DNA of 50,138 nucleotides from positions 1 through 50,138 of the forward strand of contig JAJTXY010000030.1 of assembly GCA_021463865.1 (NCBI GenBank), written 5' to 3'. Positions 7,881 to 16,112 of the stretch are shown here, piece by piece (within the stretch, counting starts at the first letter, position 1; each line of letters starts with the position of its first letter). The translations under genes were made by a program, and so were the position numbers. The notes below the pieces were generated by a model that was given only the letters and a program-made list of their open reading frames with translations, was not told the DNA's origin and made no database searches. Origin of the DNA: Anaerolineae bacterium (GTDB lineage Bacteria > Chloroflexota > Anaerolineae > Aggregatilineales > J027).

Positions 7881-9026
7881 TCAGCCGCCACGCATAGGCA
7901 TAATCACATGCACAAAATGGTCAAGACCATCGTCGTCGGTTTTCATTGGACGCACCACGCCGGGGTCGGTGGAGGTGTTGGTTTCAATCACCACCTGATC
8001 TTCTTTAATCACGTTCAGGACATCAATCAGATAGCGGATATTGAACGAGATGTCTACACTTGTGCCATCCACCGAGGCCGTCACCAAACTTTCGTTGTCG
8101 CCTTTTTCGTTGGATTGACCACGCACACGCATTTCGCCGGGGCCAACGCCATCATCGGAGGGGATAATCGAAATCTTGGTGGTAAAGGCATTGTCGCGGG
8201 CAAACACTTCTGAGCGCTTGCAGGCCAGCAGCAATTCATCCCGATAGACGGTGGTCAGGGTACTCTTTTTGCGTGGGATAATCCCCTCATAATCCGGGAA
8301 TTTGCCTTCAATCAGGCTAGAGACGACATCCACCTCCGCCAGATGGAACATGACTTGGCTGCGGCCTTCGGGCATGGAGATATAGATCAGTTCGTCTTCA
8401 TCCGAGATGATACGTGCCACCTCTTGAAGGGCCTTTGCAGGAATAATCACATTGACTACCTGCTTCACTGGATTTTCAATATAGGCTTTGCGTACCGACA
8501 GACGATAGCCATCCGCCGAGGCCAGTGTAATTACATTATTTTCAAAGCGGGCTAGAATACCCGTCAGCACGGGGCGGTTGTCATCTTTGGCGGCGGCGAA
8601 GGCGACCTGCTCAATCATCTCACGGAATTCGTGGGCAGGCACGGCTACCCCGTCCGCGCTGGCTTCGGGGATGAGCGGAAATTCAGAAGCATCAATGCCT
8701 TTGATATTGGTGGTTGTGCCACCGCAGCGCAGATTGACGGTCTGGGTGCGGACTTCCAATTCCATATCTACCCGTTCGGGCGAAAGGTTACTGACGAGTT
8801 CGTATAGAGTACGGGCTGGGAGGGTGACAGCGCCATCTTGTTCCACTTTGGCCCCAATCCAGACCGAAATGCCAAGTTCAAGATTGGTGGCGGAAAGTTT
8901 TAGGCGGGAGTCTTCGGTGGAAAGCAGCACATTCGCCAAGATGGGCAGGGTTGGGCGCGAACTAATCGCCCGGTTGACAATACTCAGACCTTTTTGCAGA
9001 TTTTCTTGCAGAACAGAAACACGCAT
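7881..9026 (-). CDS. dnaN: DNA polymerase III beta subunit (sliding clamp)
   Basis: Forms the ring-shaped clamp that tethers DNA polymerase III to DNA and binds other repair and replication proteins through its hydrophobic cleft. The 381 residues have the three-fold clamp-domain layout and typical beginnings such as VLQENLQKGLSIVNRAI. The end is HFVHVIMPMRGG, close to the usual C-terminal MPMR motif. It is not next to dnaA, recF or gyrB, so it is outside the classical origin cluster. It has its own promoter (9094-9121) and terminator (7815-7858), hence is probably monocistronic. Confidence 0.97.
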   Translation of the reverse strand: MRVSVLQENLQKGLSIVNRAISSRPTLPILANVLLSTEDSRLKLSATNLELGISVWIGAKVEQDGAVTLPARTLYELVSNLSPERVDMELEVRTQTVNLRCGGTTTNIKGIDASEFPLIPEASADGVAVPAHEFREMIEQVAFAAAKDDNRPVLTGILARFENNVITLASADGYRLSVRKAYIENPVKQVVNVIIPAKALQEVARIISDEDELIYISMPEGRSQVMFHLAEVDVVSSLIEGKFPDYEGIIPRKKSTLTTVYRDELLLACKRSEVFARDNAFTTKISIIPSDDGVGPGEMRVRGQSNEKGDNESLVTASVDGTSVDISFNIRYLIDVLNVIKEDQVVIETNTSTDPGVVRPMKTDDDGLDHFVHVIMPMRGG

Positions 9027-9093
9027 GTTGAGAGTTCTCCGCAGGGCTTCGCGCCGTAAATTTTCAAATTTTTGTGAATCGTGTAACCCAAAA

Positions 9094-9121
9094 ATTATAT
9101 CCTTAAACCCTGTAAACGCAA
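9094..9121 (-). promoter_or_regulatory. dnaN: Putative dnaN promoter
   Basis: Minus-strand TTGCGT (9121-9116) and a perfect TATAAT (9099-9094) are 16 bases apart, about 67 bases before the dnaN start. GGAG lies about ten bases upstream of that ATG. Confidence 0.55.
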
Positions 9122-9140
9122 GGGTTTCCGCACTGTTGTT

Positions 9141-9998
9141 CTAGCATCCGTTCGGAACGGAGATATTCGGCGCGATACCCAGTTGATCTACATCATATTG
9201 AAAAACAATACGACCCGTGACCGGACGATTGCCGAATAACAGCGTGGCCTGATAGACGTTCATTTCGACTTTGTAGCGGGTAACGACGTTGTACTCAGGC
9301 GAAACCCACAATTCACCTGTCAAAATATCAATCGCGTTGGTCGTTTGAACCGATGGGTAATTCATTTGGGAGGGTGTAAAGCCATATTGCCATGATTTGT
9401 AGCCGTTAATTAGTTCATTGGGGCGGCCCGTTGGCTGGGCCAAATTGACCCCACCCAATAATTGACCTGCCTGCAAGGTGGCAATATCGCGGATTTTAGC
9501 GGGATCGGTGATACATACGCCATTGGGATTAAGCATGTAGAAATTATTGCTCAGGCGCACCACGTCTAAATTGCTGGCATCCCCTGAGAAGACATTGCCC
9601 AAAAATTCAATGCGCACTTGCCGTGCCACATTAAAGTCATCGTTCCAAATTTCGATCCGCATGGTACTTTGGACACTGGGGGGATCGTCGGGGGTGGGTT
9701 CGCTATATGCGCCATCAAAGCTCACCGTGATGACGACGTGCGAATAAACCGCCGTGCGTAAATTGTCGTCAATGCCGGGGAAGGACACCGTTGCAAAACC
9801 CGCTGGCGGGGCGATCTGCGTTAAATAGATGGCTGTTTGTAAATCGGTCAGGGTGGCAAGGGTGGGCACCACTACATCGTCATCCCCTGTCAGCTTATCC
9901 ACCTCATCACACGCCCCGATCAACAAACCGATGAGACTTAGCACTAAGGCTACACTCCAAAATCGTACCCTTTTGGGATGACGACCCGTTTTCTCCAT
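9141..9998 (-). CDS. Predicted lipoprotein of unknown function
   Basis: A 285-residue secreted protein. A basic N-terminus and hydrophobic stretch (13-29) end in a lipobox LIGAC with Cys30, after which an acidic linker (DEVDKLTGDDD) follows. The rest is rich in beta-strand-like alternating residues (for example the region around TRYKVEMNVYQATLLFG). In that it resembles LolA/LppX-type lipoproteins that carry lipids, but this resemblance is weak and only inferred. It lies 11 bases after the O-methyltransferase gene and is probably the last gene of that three-gene operon. It should sit on the outer face of the cytoplasmic membrane. Confidence 0.75.
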   Translation of the reverse strand: MEKTGRHPKRVRFWSVALVLSLIGLLIGACDEVDKLTGDDDVVVPTLATLTDLQTAIYLTQIAPPAGFATVSFPGIDDNLRTAVYSHVVITVSFDGAYSEPTPDDPPSVQSTMRIEIWNDDFNVARQVRIEFLGNVFSGDASNLDVVRLSNNFYMLNPNGVCITDPAKIRDIATLQAGQLLGGVNLAQPTGRPNELINGYKSWQYGFTPSQMNYPSVQTTNAIDILTGELWVSPEYNVVTRYKVEMNVYQATLLFGNRPVTGRIVFQYDVDQLGIAPNISVPNGC

Positions 9999-10009
9999 TC
10001 CATATCTCC

Positions 10010-10681
10010 CTATAAAACCATTGCCGCAACAAGGCCATCCCCAACCGGGATGATGGTTGAAAGTAAGCGTTTATCTGCCGCGACTCGACGATTAAACGCA
10101 TCAATATGTTTCGCACCATTGGCACGGTGGGGATCGGGCATTTTGGCGACGATATTGCCATGTTGAAAGGCATTGTGCGCCATAATAAGGCCACCCTTAC
10201 GTACATGGTTAATCGCCCACTCCAAATAGACTTCATAGCCCTCTTTGTCGGCGTCAATAAAAACGAGGTCAAAAGGGCCATTAAGGGTCTTTAGATTTTG
10301 GGCGGCGTCCCCAACCAGAATATCCACTTTATGGCTAACTCTATTGGCATCCAGATTTTCACGGGCGATGTTGGCATGTTTGGGGTCTAATTCGAGTGTA
10401 ATCAATTTGCCATCATCGGGCAGGCCGCGTGCAATCCATGTCGCGCTGTACCCTGCCAATGTGCCGATTTCAACCACCTGTCTGGCTTGAATTAGGCGGG
10501 TGAAGAACATCAACATCCAGCCTTCTTCTGCGCGTAAATCAATCTGGGGGAGTCCCTGAGCAGCCGTTTTTTCGCTAATTTGGCGCTGGGCATCCGTTTC
10601 GTCTACGTACAACTCTACAATATATTGTGATAGGGCAGTTTGGATTTCAGGTTCAAAGACCAAATGGGAACGATGGGACAT
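10010..10681 (-). CDS. O-methyltransferase, caffeoyl-CoA OMT-like family
   Basis: A class I SAM-dependent methyltransferase of about 223 residues, similar to bacterial members of the caffeoyl-CoA/catechol O-methyltransferase family. The SAM motif is VVEIGTLAGYSATWIARGLP, with ITLELDP after it. DLVFIDADKEGYEVYLE carries the metal-binding Asp region and GGLIMAHNAFQHG the second metal motif, usually D-N, here H-N. The chosen ATG has AGGAG ten bases upstream; an ATG 18 bases earlier lacks this. The natural substrate cannot be told from sequence. Neighbours are the zinc-ribbon protein (14 bases upstream) and the lipoprotein. Confidence 0.85.
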   Translation of the reverse strand: MSHRSHLVFEPEIQTALSQYIVELYVDETDAQRQISEKTAAQGLPQIDLRAEEGWMLMFFTRLIQARQVVEIGTLAGYSATWIARGLPDDGKLITLELDPKHANIARENLDANRVSHKVDILVGDAAQNLKTLNGPFDLVFIDADKEGYEVYLEWAINHVRKGGLIMAHNAFQHGNIVAKMPDPHRANGAKHIDAFNRRVAADKRLLSTIIPVGDGLVAAMVL

Positions 10682-10695
10682 GATGTTTTGGCTCC

Positions 10696-10944
10696 TCAAC
10701 TAATCCAATCGCGGTTGGCAACATCCCAGTTTCGATGGCGATAGGCCCGTTTGCATTCGATACAGACAAGGGTACTATCGAGCCGACGATCTGTGCGCCA
10801 GCGGAAACGGACAGTCGCCAAATGATGGGAGCAGGTGGGACGATAGCATACCGGGCAATAATCACCTTTTTCAAGACCGGAATCAGTAAAGGCCCGCTGC
10901 TCTTCCGGGCGTGACTGGCATACATGACAATAGGGAACGGACAT
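10696..10944 (-). CDS. Small multi-cysteine zinc-ribbon protein
   Basis: An 82-residue protein that I cannot assign to a named family. It has four metal-ligand groups: C6/C9, C30/C33, C38 with H40/H41, and C61/C64, enough for two zinc sites in a cross-brace or treble-clef arrangement. Basic residues (RFRWRTDRR, 46-54) lie between the sites, which suits nucleic acid or protein binding. AAAGGAG lies about 11 bases before the start. It is the first gene of a three-gene minus-strand operon and is divergent from rplY. Its length and clean ribosome site support a real gene. Confidence 0.75.
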   Translation of the reverse strand: MSVPYCHVCQSRPEEQRAFTDSGLEKGDYCPVCYRPTCSHHLATVRFRWRTDRRLDSTLVCIECKRAYRHRNWDVANRDWIS

Positions 10945-10974
10945 CGGCTAAGTTTCTCCTTTACAGCGCCCCGC

Positions 10975-10983
10975 ATTATAGCA
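10975..10983 (-). promoter_or_regulatory. Extended -10 promoter of the zinc-ribbon/OMT/lipoprotein operon
   Basis: On the minus strand TGCTATAAT (10983-10975) is a perfect extended -10 element, 31 bases before the start codon at 10944. No good -35 is visible, as expected for extended -10 promoters. Confidence 0.5.
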
Positions 10984-11036
10984 TTTTTTGGGCGATTGAA
11001 TACGATTGGCCTCATCTTGGATTACATGACTACATA

Positions 11037-11065
11037 TTGACTTGCTATCCCCCCTCCGTTACAAT
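11037..11065 (+). promoter_or_regulatory. rplY: Promoter of rplY
   Basis: TTGACT (11037-11042) and TACAAT (11060-11065) are separated by 17 bases, giving a leader of about 155 bases before rplY. It is divergent from the zinc-ribbon operon promoter. Confidence 0.6.
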
Positions 11066-11176
11066 CGGCACGCCGCAAAAGCAGTCAGGCAAACCATTTC
11101 AAAATCATTATGCCTGTTCTAAGAAGCATCTTAATTGAATACAACAGTACGGCTCTGAACTGATCCATCAGCCTCG

Positions 11177-11210
11177 CCAAAAGAGGATAGTCAGTGACAA
11201 GAGCTTTTGG
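11177..11210 (+). promoter_or_regulatory. Leader hairpin adjoining the rplY ribosome-binding site
   Basis: CCAAAAG (11177-11183) pairs perfectly with CTTTTGG (11204-11210), and the ribosome-binding sequence TTGAGGAG begins at the next base. An upstream CCTC at 11172-11175 could pair with the GAGG. It may modulate L25 translation; this is inference. Confidence 0.35.
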
Positions 11211-11228
11211 TTGAGGAGTTCAACGAAA

Positions 11229-11879
11229 ATGAGTGAAGCAGTCGTCCTACAAGCACAACCCCGTGAAGTAATAGGCAAGCAAGTTAAACAACTGCGTGCC
11301 ATTGGTCAAATCCCCGGTGTGATTTATGGCCCAAGCCAAAATCCAGTCCATATTGTGATGGATTGGCCCCAACTGCGTACCGTCCTCATTCAAGCAGGTG
11401 GAACGCACTTGGTAGATGTCAAAGTCCAAGACCAGACCTTTACCACCCTTATCCGTGTAGTAGACCGTCATCCCGTGCGCCGTGATGTGCTGCACGTGGA
11501 TTTTTATGCGGTGAATCTGAATGAAACCATTATCAGCAGCATTCCGATTGAATTGATTAATGTAGAAAGCACGCAGGGACGCCTGCGAGGGCAGGTTGTT
11601 CAAGAAGCCCCAACGATTGAGGTTGAGTCGCTTCCCTCTGATATTCCAAGTAAAGTGATAGTAGACGTGTCAGTGCTTAAGGCTATCGGTGATATGATCC
11701 ATGTCTCGGATTTGCCCGCCCTTGAAAAAGTGACCTACGCTAGTGACCCCCATATGGTTGTGGTGCGTTCGGTCTACGAGGGTGTTGATACTGAGGCCGA
11801 AGAAGAAACCGCTGGCGAAGCTGCTCCTGCCGAACCAGAACGCATTACCCGTAAGAAGGAAGAATTCGAAGAAGAATAA
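11229..11879 (+). CDS. rplY: 50S ribosomal protein L25 (CTC/general-stress form)
   Basis: Binds 5S rRNA in the large ribosomal subunit. The 216 residues are the long CTC form: an N-terminal L25 domain (about 1-90; note PREVIGKQVKQLRAIGQIPGVIYG split around residues 9-32) and a C-terminal TL5-type beta domain (about 95-185), then an acidic and basic tail of about 30 residues. The ATG at 11229 is chosen because GAGGAG lies eight to ten bases upstream; an in-frame TTG at 11211 would overlap that site. It is transcribed alone, from 11037-11065 to the hairpin at 11925. Confidence 0.94.
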   Translation: MSEAVVLQAQPREVIGKQVKQLRAIGQIPGVIYGPSQNPVHIVMDWPQLRTVLIQAGGTHLVDVKVQDQTFTTLIRVVDRHPVRRDVLHVDFYAVNLNETIISSIPIELINVESTQGRLRGQVVQEAPTIEVESLPSDIPSKVIVDVSVLKAIGDMIHVSDLPALEKVTYASDPHMVVVRSVYEGVDTEAEEETAGEAAPAEPERITRKKEEFEEE

Positions 11880-11924
11880 TTCTGCTGTTGGAGTAGCTTG
11901 CTCCGATGCAAATGATGAAACTCT

Positions 11925-11957
11925 CGGACTGTCAGCGATGGCAGTCCGTTTGGTTTC
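11925..11957 (+). terminator. Terminator after rplY
   Basis: CGGACTG (11925-11931) pairs perfectly with CAGTCCG (11942-11948) over a 10-base loop, followed by TTTGGTTTCT. The T-run is interrupted, so termination may be partial. Confidence 0.5.
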
Positions 11958-11964
11958 TGTGGTC

Positions 11965-11988
11965 GAATGGTCAGGCATCTGACCATTC
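11965..11988. repeat. Perfect 9-bp inverted repeat before the membrane sensor gene
   Basis: GAATGGTCA (11965-11973) and TGACCATTC (11980-11988) are separated by six bases. A TACAAT box follows at 11995-12000, 41 bases before the sensor start codon. The position suggests an operator or a structured leader rather than a terminator, because no T-run follows. Confidence 0.5.
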
Positions 11989-12041
11989 AGTGGGTACAAT
12001 AAACAGACCAAGAAAGATCAACCAACAGTCAGTTGAGGATT

Positions 12042-14054
12042 ATGGATAGGCTAGACGGCGTTACCTTTTTCCAATTTACCAACGAAATTCTTTCCACCGC
12101 TATTGTCATCATCACCGCCTCGATGCTGTTATATAACATTACGCGCCATGTCAGAGATCGGGTGACCCGCGCCTCCAGTATTTTGTTGGGGTGTGTCACC
12201 ATTTCTTATATCGGGGACGTCTTTATCGCGCTGGAACCGAGCAAGCCACAGGCCCTTGAAAACTGGTTTCGATTTCAGTGGATCGGGTTAGCGATGATTC
12301 CAGCCGCTATGTTCCATCTCTCCGATGCGCTGTTGGCTACTACGGGACGAGTTTCACGCGGACGGCGGCGTCGCGCTTCACGCCTACTCTATGCCGTCGG
12401 AACGGTTTTTGCTTTGGCATCTTTATTTACCGATGCCATCGTTAAATCATTAGTTGAAAAACCCACATGGCATATGAAGCCGGGTGACTTCTTCCTTGTC
12501 TATACGGCGTATTTTCTGGTGGCAGTTGGTTTTGCGGTGTTTAATGTTGTGCGGGCACGCCGTCGCTGTCTAACGACGCATACCCGCCGCCGGATGACCT
12601 ATTTGTTGGCCGCATTTACCACTCCCGCATGGGGTCTTTATCCCTACTCACTGTTGCTGTCTATTTTTTTTGATGATGTGGGCACACTTTCCAATGTCTG
12701 GATATGGGTTGTCTTTAACATCGCTAATGTGGCGGTGTTGGCGATGCTGGCGTTTATGGCCTATCCGCTCTCGTTTTTTGGAACCCATCAGCCAGACCGG
12801 GTGGTTAAGGCCGAACTCCTTGAATTTATGCTGCGGGGACCTGTCACGGGCACGGTGGTATTGGCTGCCATCCAAATATTCGCGGAAGCCACCAGCGTTT
12901 TGGGAATAGAAGGCCAGCAGTTTATCTCATTTGCGGCGGTCACGGTGGTCTTGTGTATGCAGTGGATGTTCACGGTGATTATGCCACGTTTGGAAGGCTG
13001 GTTGGTTTATACCCATGACCAAGAGCAAGCAAGGCGATTGCAAACCATTAGTGAGCGATTGTTGACACGGGCTGATGCTGCCCAACTGCATGAAGCGATT
13101 CTTGCGGCGGTGTGTGACCAACTCCGAATCCCAACGGCATTTGTAGCATCTATTGGAGAATGGGGTGCCCATTTGGAACAGGTAGTAGGCCGCATTCCAG
13201 AAGAGGATCGGGCCGCCACCGAAGAATTTTTGACCAACGGATTTTCAAATGGTAACGATCATGATCCATTGCCGGATGGACTTAAGCGCTCAGGCCGATA
13301 CTTTAGCTGGCGATCATTTTGGCTAGTTCCCCTCTACAGCAAGGAAGGCGAAGAAAATACCCTCATGGGAATTATGGGTATTTGGGGACGTACCGCCGAA
13401 CCGAATCTAAATGCTGAGGAAGAGGATACATTGAATGCGCTTGTGCAGCGTTCGATACAGGTACTCATGGATGAACGCCTGCAACGGCGTATTTTCTCGA
13501 CACTGGGGGAATTGATTCCAGTTAGCAGCACGACCCTTCAAAGAACCAACGTCAGCACCTTTGGGCAAGTTTCGATCAAACCAGAAAAGGTTGAGGTTGA
13601 GCAAGACAGGCTTACGGACAGCCCTGAATTTATTGACTTGGTGCGAGATGCGCTACGTGATTATTGGGGTGGGCCAAAACTGGCCGAAAGCAAACTATTG
13701 GAACTGGGCATTGTTGACCATGTTGCCAAAACCGATGGCAACCGCGTTCATGCTCTACGGCGGGTATTGGTGGATGCAATTGAACGACTGCGGCCAGAGG
13801 GACAGCAAAACCTGACCAAAGCCGAGTGGATTTTATACAACATTCTTGAAATGCGTTTCATTCAAGGGCGGCGTGTGCGCGATGTGGCACTGCGCTTGGC
13901 GATGAGTAATGCTGACTTTTATCGTAAGCAGCGAGTGGCAATTGAAGAGGTGGCCCGTATCATTGCGGAAACAGAACAACGTCTTTTGGAAACAAACCAA
14001 GCCCAACCGCAAGCTGATTCTAACGATTCAACACTCGTCCCTGCCGATGCCTAA
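12042..14054 (+). CDS. Polytopic membrane sensor with GAF-like domain and C-terminal helix-turn-helix, no kinase
   Basis: A 670-residue protein. The first 240 residues hold about seven hydrophobic helices, like the 7TM sensor region of some histidine kinases; two more helices lie at about 262-308. A GAF-like domain follows (about 325-480). I see no HisKA, N-box, GGDEF, EAL or phosphatase motif. The C-terminal 150 residues hold a helical region ending in a likely helix-turn-helix (VRDVALRLAMSNADFYRKQR, around 618-637). It may bind DNA from the membrane or signal through contacts. ATG 12042 is preferred to an upstream TTG; GAGG lies only three bases before it. The response regulator gene follows after 112 bases. 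Confidence 0.75.
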   Translation: MDRLDGVTFFQFTNEILSTAIVIITASMLLYNITRHVRDRVTRASSILLGCVTISYIGDVFIALEPSKPQALENWFRFQWIGLAMIPAAMFHLSDALLATTGRVSRGRRRRASRLLYAVGTVFALASLFTDAIVKSLVEKPTWHMKPGDFFLVYTAYFLVAVGFAVFNVVRARRRCLTTHTRRRMTYLLAAFTTPAWGLYPYSLLLSIFFDDVGTLSNVWIWVVFNIANVAVLAMLAFMAYPLSFFGTHQPDRVVKAELLEFMLRGPVTGTVVLAAIQIFAEATSVLGIEGQQFISFAAVTVVLCMQWMFTVIMPRLEGWLVYTHDQEQARRLQTISERLLTRADAAQLHEAILAAVCDQLRIPTAFVASIGEWGAHLEQVVGRIPEEDRAATEEFLTNGFSNGNDHDPLPDGLKRSGRYFSWRSFWLVPLYSKEGEENTLMGIMGIWGRTAEPNLNAEEEDTLNALVQRSIQVLMDERLQRRIFSTLGELIPVSSTTLQRTNVSTFGQVSIKPEKVEVEQDRLTDSPEFIDLVRDALRDYWGGPKLAESKLLELGIVDHVAKTDGNRVHALRRVLVDAIERLRPEGQQNLTKAEWILYNILEMRFIQGRRVRDVALRLAMSNADFYRKQRVAIEEVARIIAETEQRLLETNQAQPQADSNDSTLVPADA

Positions 14055-14166
14055 CGATTTTCTAACTTGTACTTGCATTGATTGTTAATAGTATGGTAGA
14101 GTGAGGAAAAAGTTTGTATGTGCTTTCTAGTGACCCAATATTTGCCTGCCTATAAGGGGTTATGGA

Positions 14167-14853
14167 ATGTCGGAAAAAATTCTGGTTATAGACGACGAAG
14201 AAACCACCGTCCAACTTATTAGTATTTTGTTGGAGCGCCGGGGGTATGAAGTCATCAAGGCGTATCGGGCAGAAGATGGCTTGCGCAAAGCCTATCGCAA
14301 TCATCCTGATCTTGTTTTGTTAGACATTATGATGCCCAACATGGACGGGTGGGAGGTTTGTCGGCGCCTGCGGGAGCTTTCTGATGTGCCGATCATTTTC
14401 CTCACGGCACGCAGCGAAATCAAAGATGTGGTCAAAGGTTTGGAAATGGGAGCCGACGATTACATTGTCAAACCCTATGACAATGATGAACTGGTCGCAC
14501 GGGTCAAAGCGCATCTACGCCGTACACCAACGCCGACGGTTTCGGAAGAACTGGTATTTGATGGGGGCAATTTTCGCATCAATTTCCTTAACCGCGAGGT
14601 CAAGGTTAATGAGAAATTGGTACACTTGACCCCCAAAGAATTCAAACTTCTAGGAGTGTTGGTACGCAACGCAGGCCGTGTCATTTCGCGCACCGATCTT
14701 GTCAAGGAAGCGTGGGGGCCAGAATATGCCGACGCTACGGATAGTCTGAAATTATACATTCATTATCTCCGCCAAAAAATCGAACCAGATGCGATGAACC
14801 CAATTTACATTCTCACCTCACGCGGGGTGGGTTATCGTTTCGCCAACCGCTAA
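14167..14853 (+). CDS. OmpR/PhoB-family response regulator
   Basis: A 228-residue two-domain transcription factor. The receiver domain (1-120) has the acid pair Asp9/Asp10, phosphoacceptor Asp53 in LLDIMMPNMDG, Thr80 and Lys102 in VKPYD. The winged-helix DNA-binding domain (about 130-227) contains LTPKEFKLLGVLVRNAGRVI and ends GVGYRFANR. All phosphorylation residues are intact, so a histidine kinase should exist, but the adjacent membrane sensor has no kinase domain. The nearest kinase is 27 kb away at 41064-43364. A strong terminator follows. Confidence 0.93.
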   Translation: MSEKILVIDDEETTVQLISILLERRGYEVIKAYRAEDGLRKAYRNHPDLVLLDIMMPNMDGWEVCRRLRELSDVPIIFLTARSEIKDVVKGLEMGADDYIVKPYDNDELVARVKAHLRRTPTPTVSEELVFDGGNFRINFLNREVKVNEKLVHLTPKEFKLLGVLVRNAGRVISRTDLVKEAWGPEYADATDSLKLYIHYLRQKIEPDAMNPIYILTSRGVGYRFANR

Positions 14854-14880
14854 GTCTCGCTTTTTTACGAACCCCTCAAA

Positions 14881-14914
14881 ACAGGGTAGAGTGTGACATT
14901 CTACTCTGTTTTTT
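14881..14914 (+). terminator. Rho-independent terminator after the response regulator
   Basis: ACAGGGTAGA (14881-14890) pairs with TCTACTCTGT (14900-14909), with one G-T wobble, and is followed by a T-run. It separates the regulator from the cellulose locus. Confidence 0.75.
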
Positions 14915-14955
14915 ATGCCATCTATCACCATTGGCTCGTTCTGAAAATCACAAAT

Positions 14956-14983
14956 TTGACAACCTAAAAAATCGGGATATGAT
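14956..14983 (+). promoter_or_regulatory. Promoter of the CelR-like regulator gene
   Basis: TTGACA (14956-14961, perfect -35) and TATGAT (14978-14983) are 16 bases apart. The predicted start of transcription falls just before the operator at 14995, the classical layout for repression. Confidence 0.7.
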
Positions 14984-14994
14984 TAAAACAAGTT

Positions 14995-15008
14995 TGGGAG
15001 CGCTCCCA
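14995..15008. promoter_or_regulatory. CelR/CebR-type operator, copy 1
   Basis: A perfect 14-bp palindrome TGGGAGCGCTCCCA. From memory this is the exact consensus recognised by CelR of Thermobifida fusca and CebR of Streptomyces, LacI-family regulators of cellulose genes released by cellobiose. It lies just downstream of the -10 box of the LacI gene, implying autorepression. Confidence 0.85.
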
Positions 15009-15024
15009 CAATATTTATTCAATT

Positions 15025-15032
15025 TGGGAGCG
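15025..15032 (+). promoter_or_regulatory. CelR-type half-site
   Basis: TGGGAGCG is one half of the operator, set 30 bp (about three helical turns) after the first palindrome and on the same face. It could be a weak second site or chance; the right half is not conserved (GCG then TTT). Confidence 0.4.
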
Positions 15033-15065
15033 GCGTTTAACTAATTTTTCTTGGCGTGAACTGTT

Positions 15066-16100
15066 ATGGGTACTGATTTTGACAACGGTATCACCGATTT
15101 AAACCTAGAGGACATTGCACGCCTCAGCGGTGTTTCCCGTTCAACCGTTTCAAGGGTGGTCAATCACCATCCCAATGTCAGTGAAATCACTCGCCGCAAG
15201 GTGTTGGAAATTATTGAACGCTATAATTTCAAACCCCATCCCGCCGCACGCGCCCTAGCCTCCCAACGTGCCAACATCATTGGAATTCTCATTCCTCACA
15301 TTGTCAGCGACCTGTTTACAGACCCATTTTTTTCCATTCTGTTGCAAGGCATTACTACTGCCGCCAATTCTGTGAATTATAGCCCTATCCTATGGCTGAC
15401 GAGTGCCAACGTAGATGAGAGTGCTTTTTACGATCAGGTGTTCAATGACCGTCTTGCGGATGGCATGATTGTTGCATCCGCCACCGTAAATGCCTCATTC
15501 ATCAAACGTCTTGATCAAAGGGGCAAGCCCTACATCATCATAGGCCGGCCTTTTACCGCTTATGAACAAAGCAGTTATGTGGATTCGGAGAATGAGCAGG
15601 GTGCTCGTATGATGGTCGAGCATCTTATCAAACAGGGTCGGCGGCGTATCGGGATGATTACAGGTCGGTCAGGGCTGACATCGAGCCATGATCGTTTGCA
15701 AGGGTATATCAGCGCCCTGCAACATGCCGATATTCCTATAGATATGCGCCTCATTACCCCGGCTGGTGATTATTCGGATGCGAGTGGTTATACAGGTATG
15801 AAACTGCTGCTGCATCATCGGATAGATGCGGTGTTTGCCGCCAATGATGTCATGGCCGCCAGTGCAATGCGGGCCATTAAAGAAGCGGGCCTGCGTATTC
15901 CAGAAGATATTGCCATCGGTGGTTTTGATGATATGGGGATTTCCCGTACTACTGAACCCCAGTTAACTACTGTTCAACAGCCAATTACCCAACTAGGAGA
16001 TTATGCGGTGCGCGGCTTGATTGATCTGCTAGAAGGCAGAGTTGAGCCGCCCTATCAGCAAATGCTCCCGGTGAAATTGATCGTCCGTCAATCGACCTAA
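15066..16100 (+). CDS. LacI-family regulator, CelR/CebR-like, of the cellulose locus
   Basis: A 344-residue repressor. The N-terminal helix-turn-helix (about 13-60) reads LNLEDIARLSGVSRSTVSRV with the hinge helix region PHPAARALASQ. The periplasmic-binding-like effector domain (about 70-340) shows typical GMITGRSG, AVFAANDVMAASAMRA and GGFDDMG motifs. Palindromes at 14995 and 16113 flank the gene, one in its own promoter and one in front of the sugar-binding protein gene, so it should control both. The inducer is probably cellobiose or a cello-oligosaccharide, judged from the operator and the neighbouring GH8, GH1 and GH94 genes. No clear Shine-Dalgarno precedes the ATG. Confidence 0.92.
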   Translation: MGTDFDNGITDLNLEDIARLSGVSRSTVSRVVNHHPNVSEITRRKVLEIIERYNFKPHPAARALASQRANIIGILIPHIVSDLFTDPFFSILLQGITTAANSVNYSPILWLTSANVDESAFYDQVFNDRLADGMIVASATVNASFIKRLDQRGKPYIIIGRPFTAYEQSSYVDSENEQGARMMVEHLIKQGRRRIGMITGRSGLTSSHDRLQGYISALQHADIPIDMRLITPAGDYSDASGYTGMKLLLHHRIDAVFAANDVMAASAMRAIKEAGLRIPEDIAIGGFDDMGISRTTEPQLTTVQQPITQLGDYAVRGLIDLLEGRVEPPYQQMLPVKLIVRQST

Positions 16101-16112
16101 TTTTGTTAGGCG

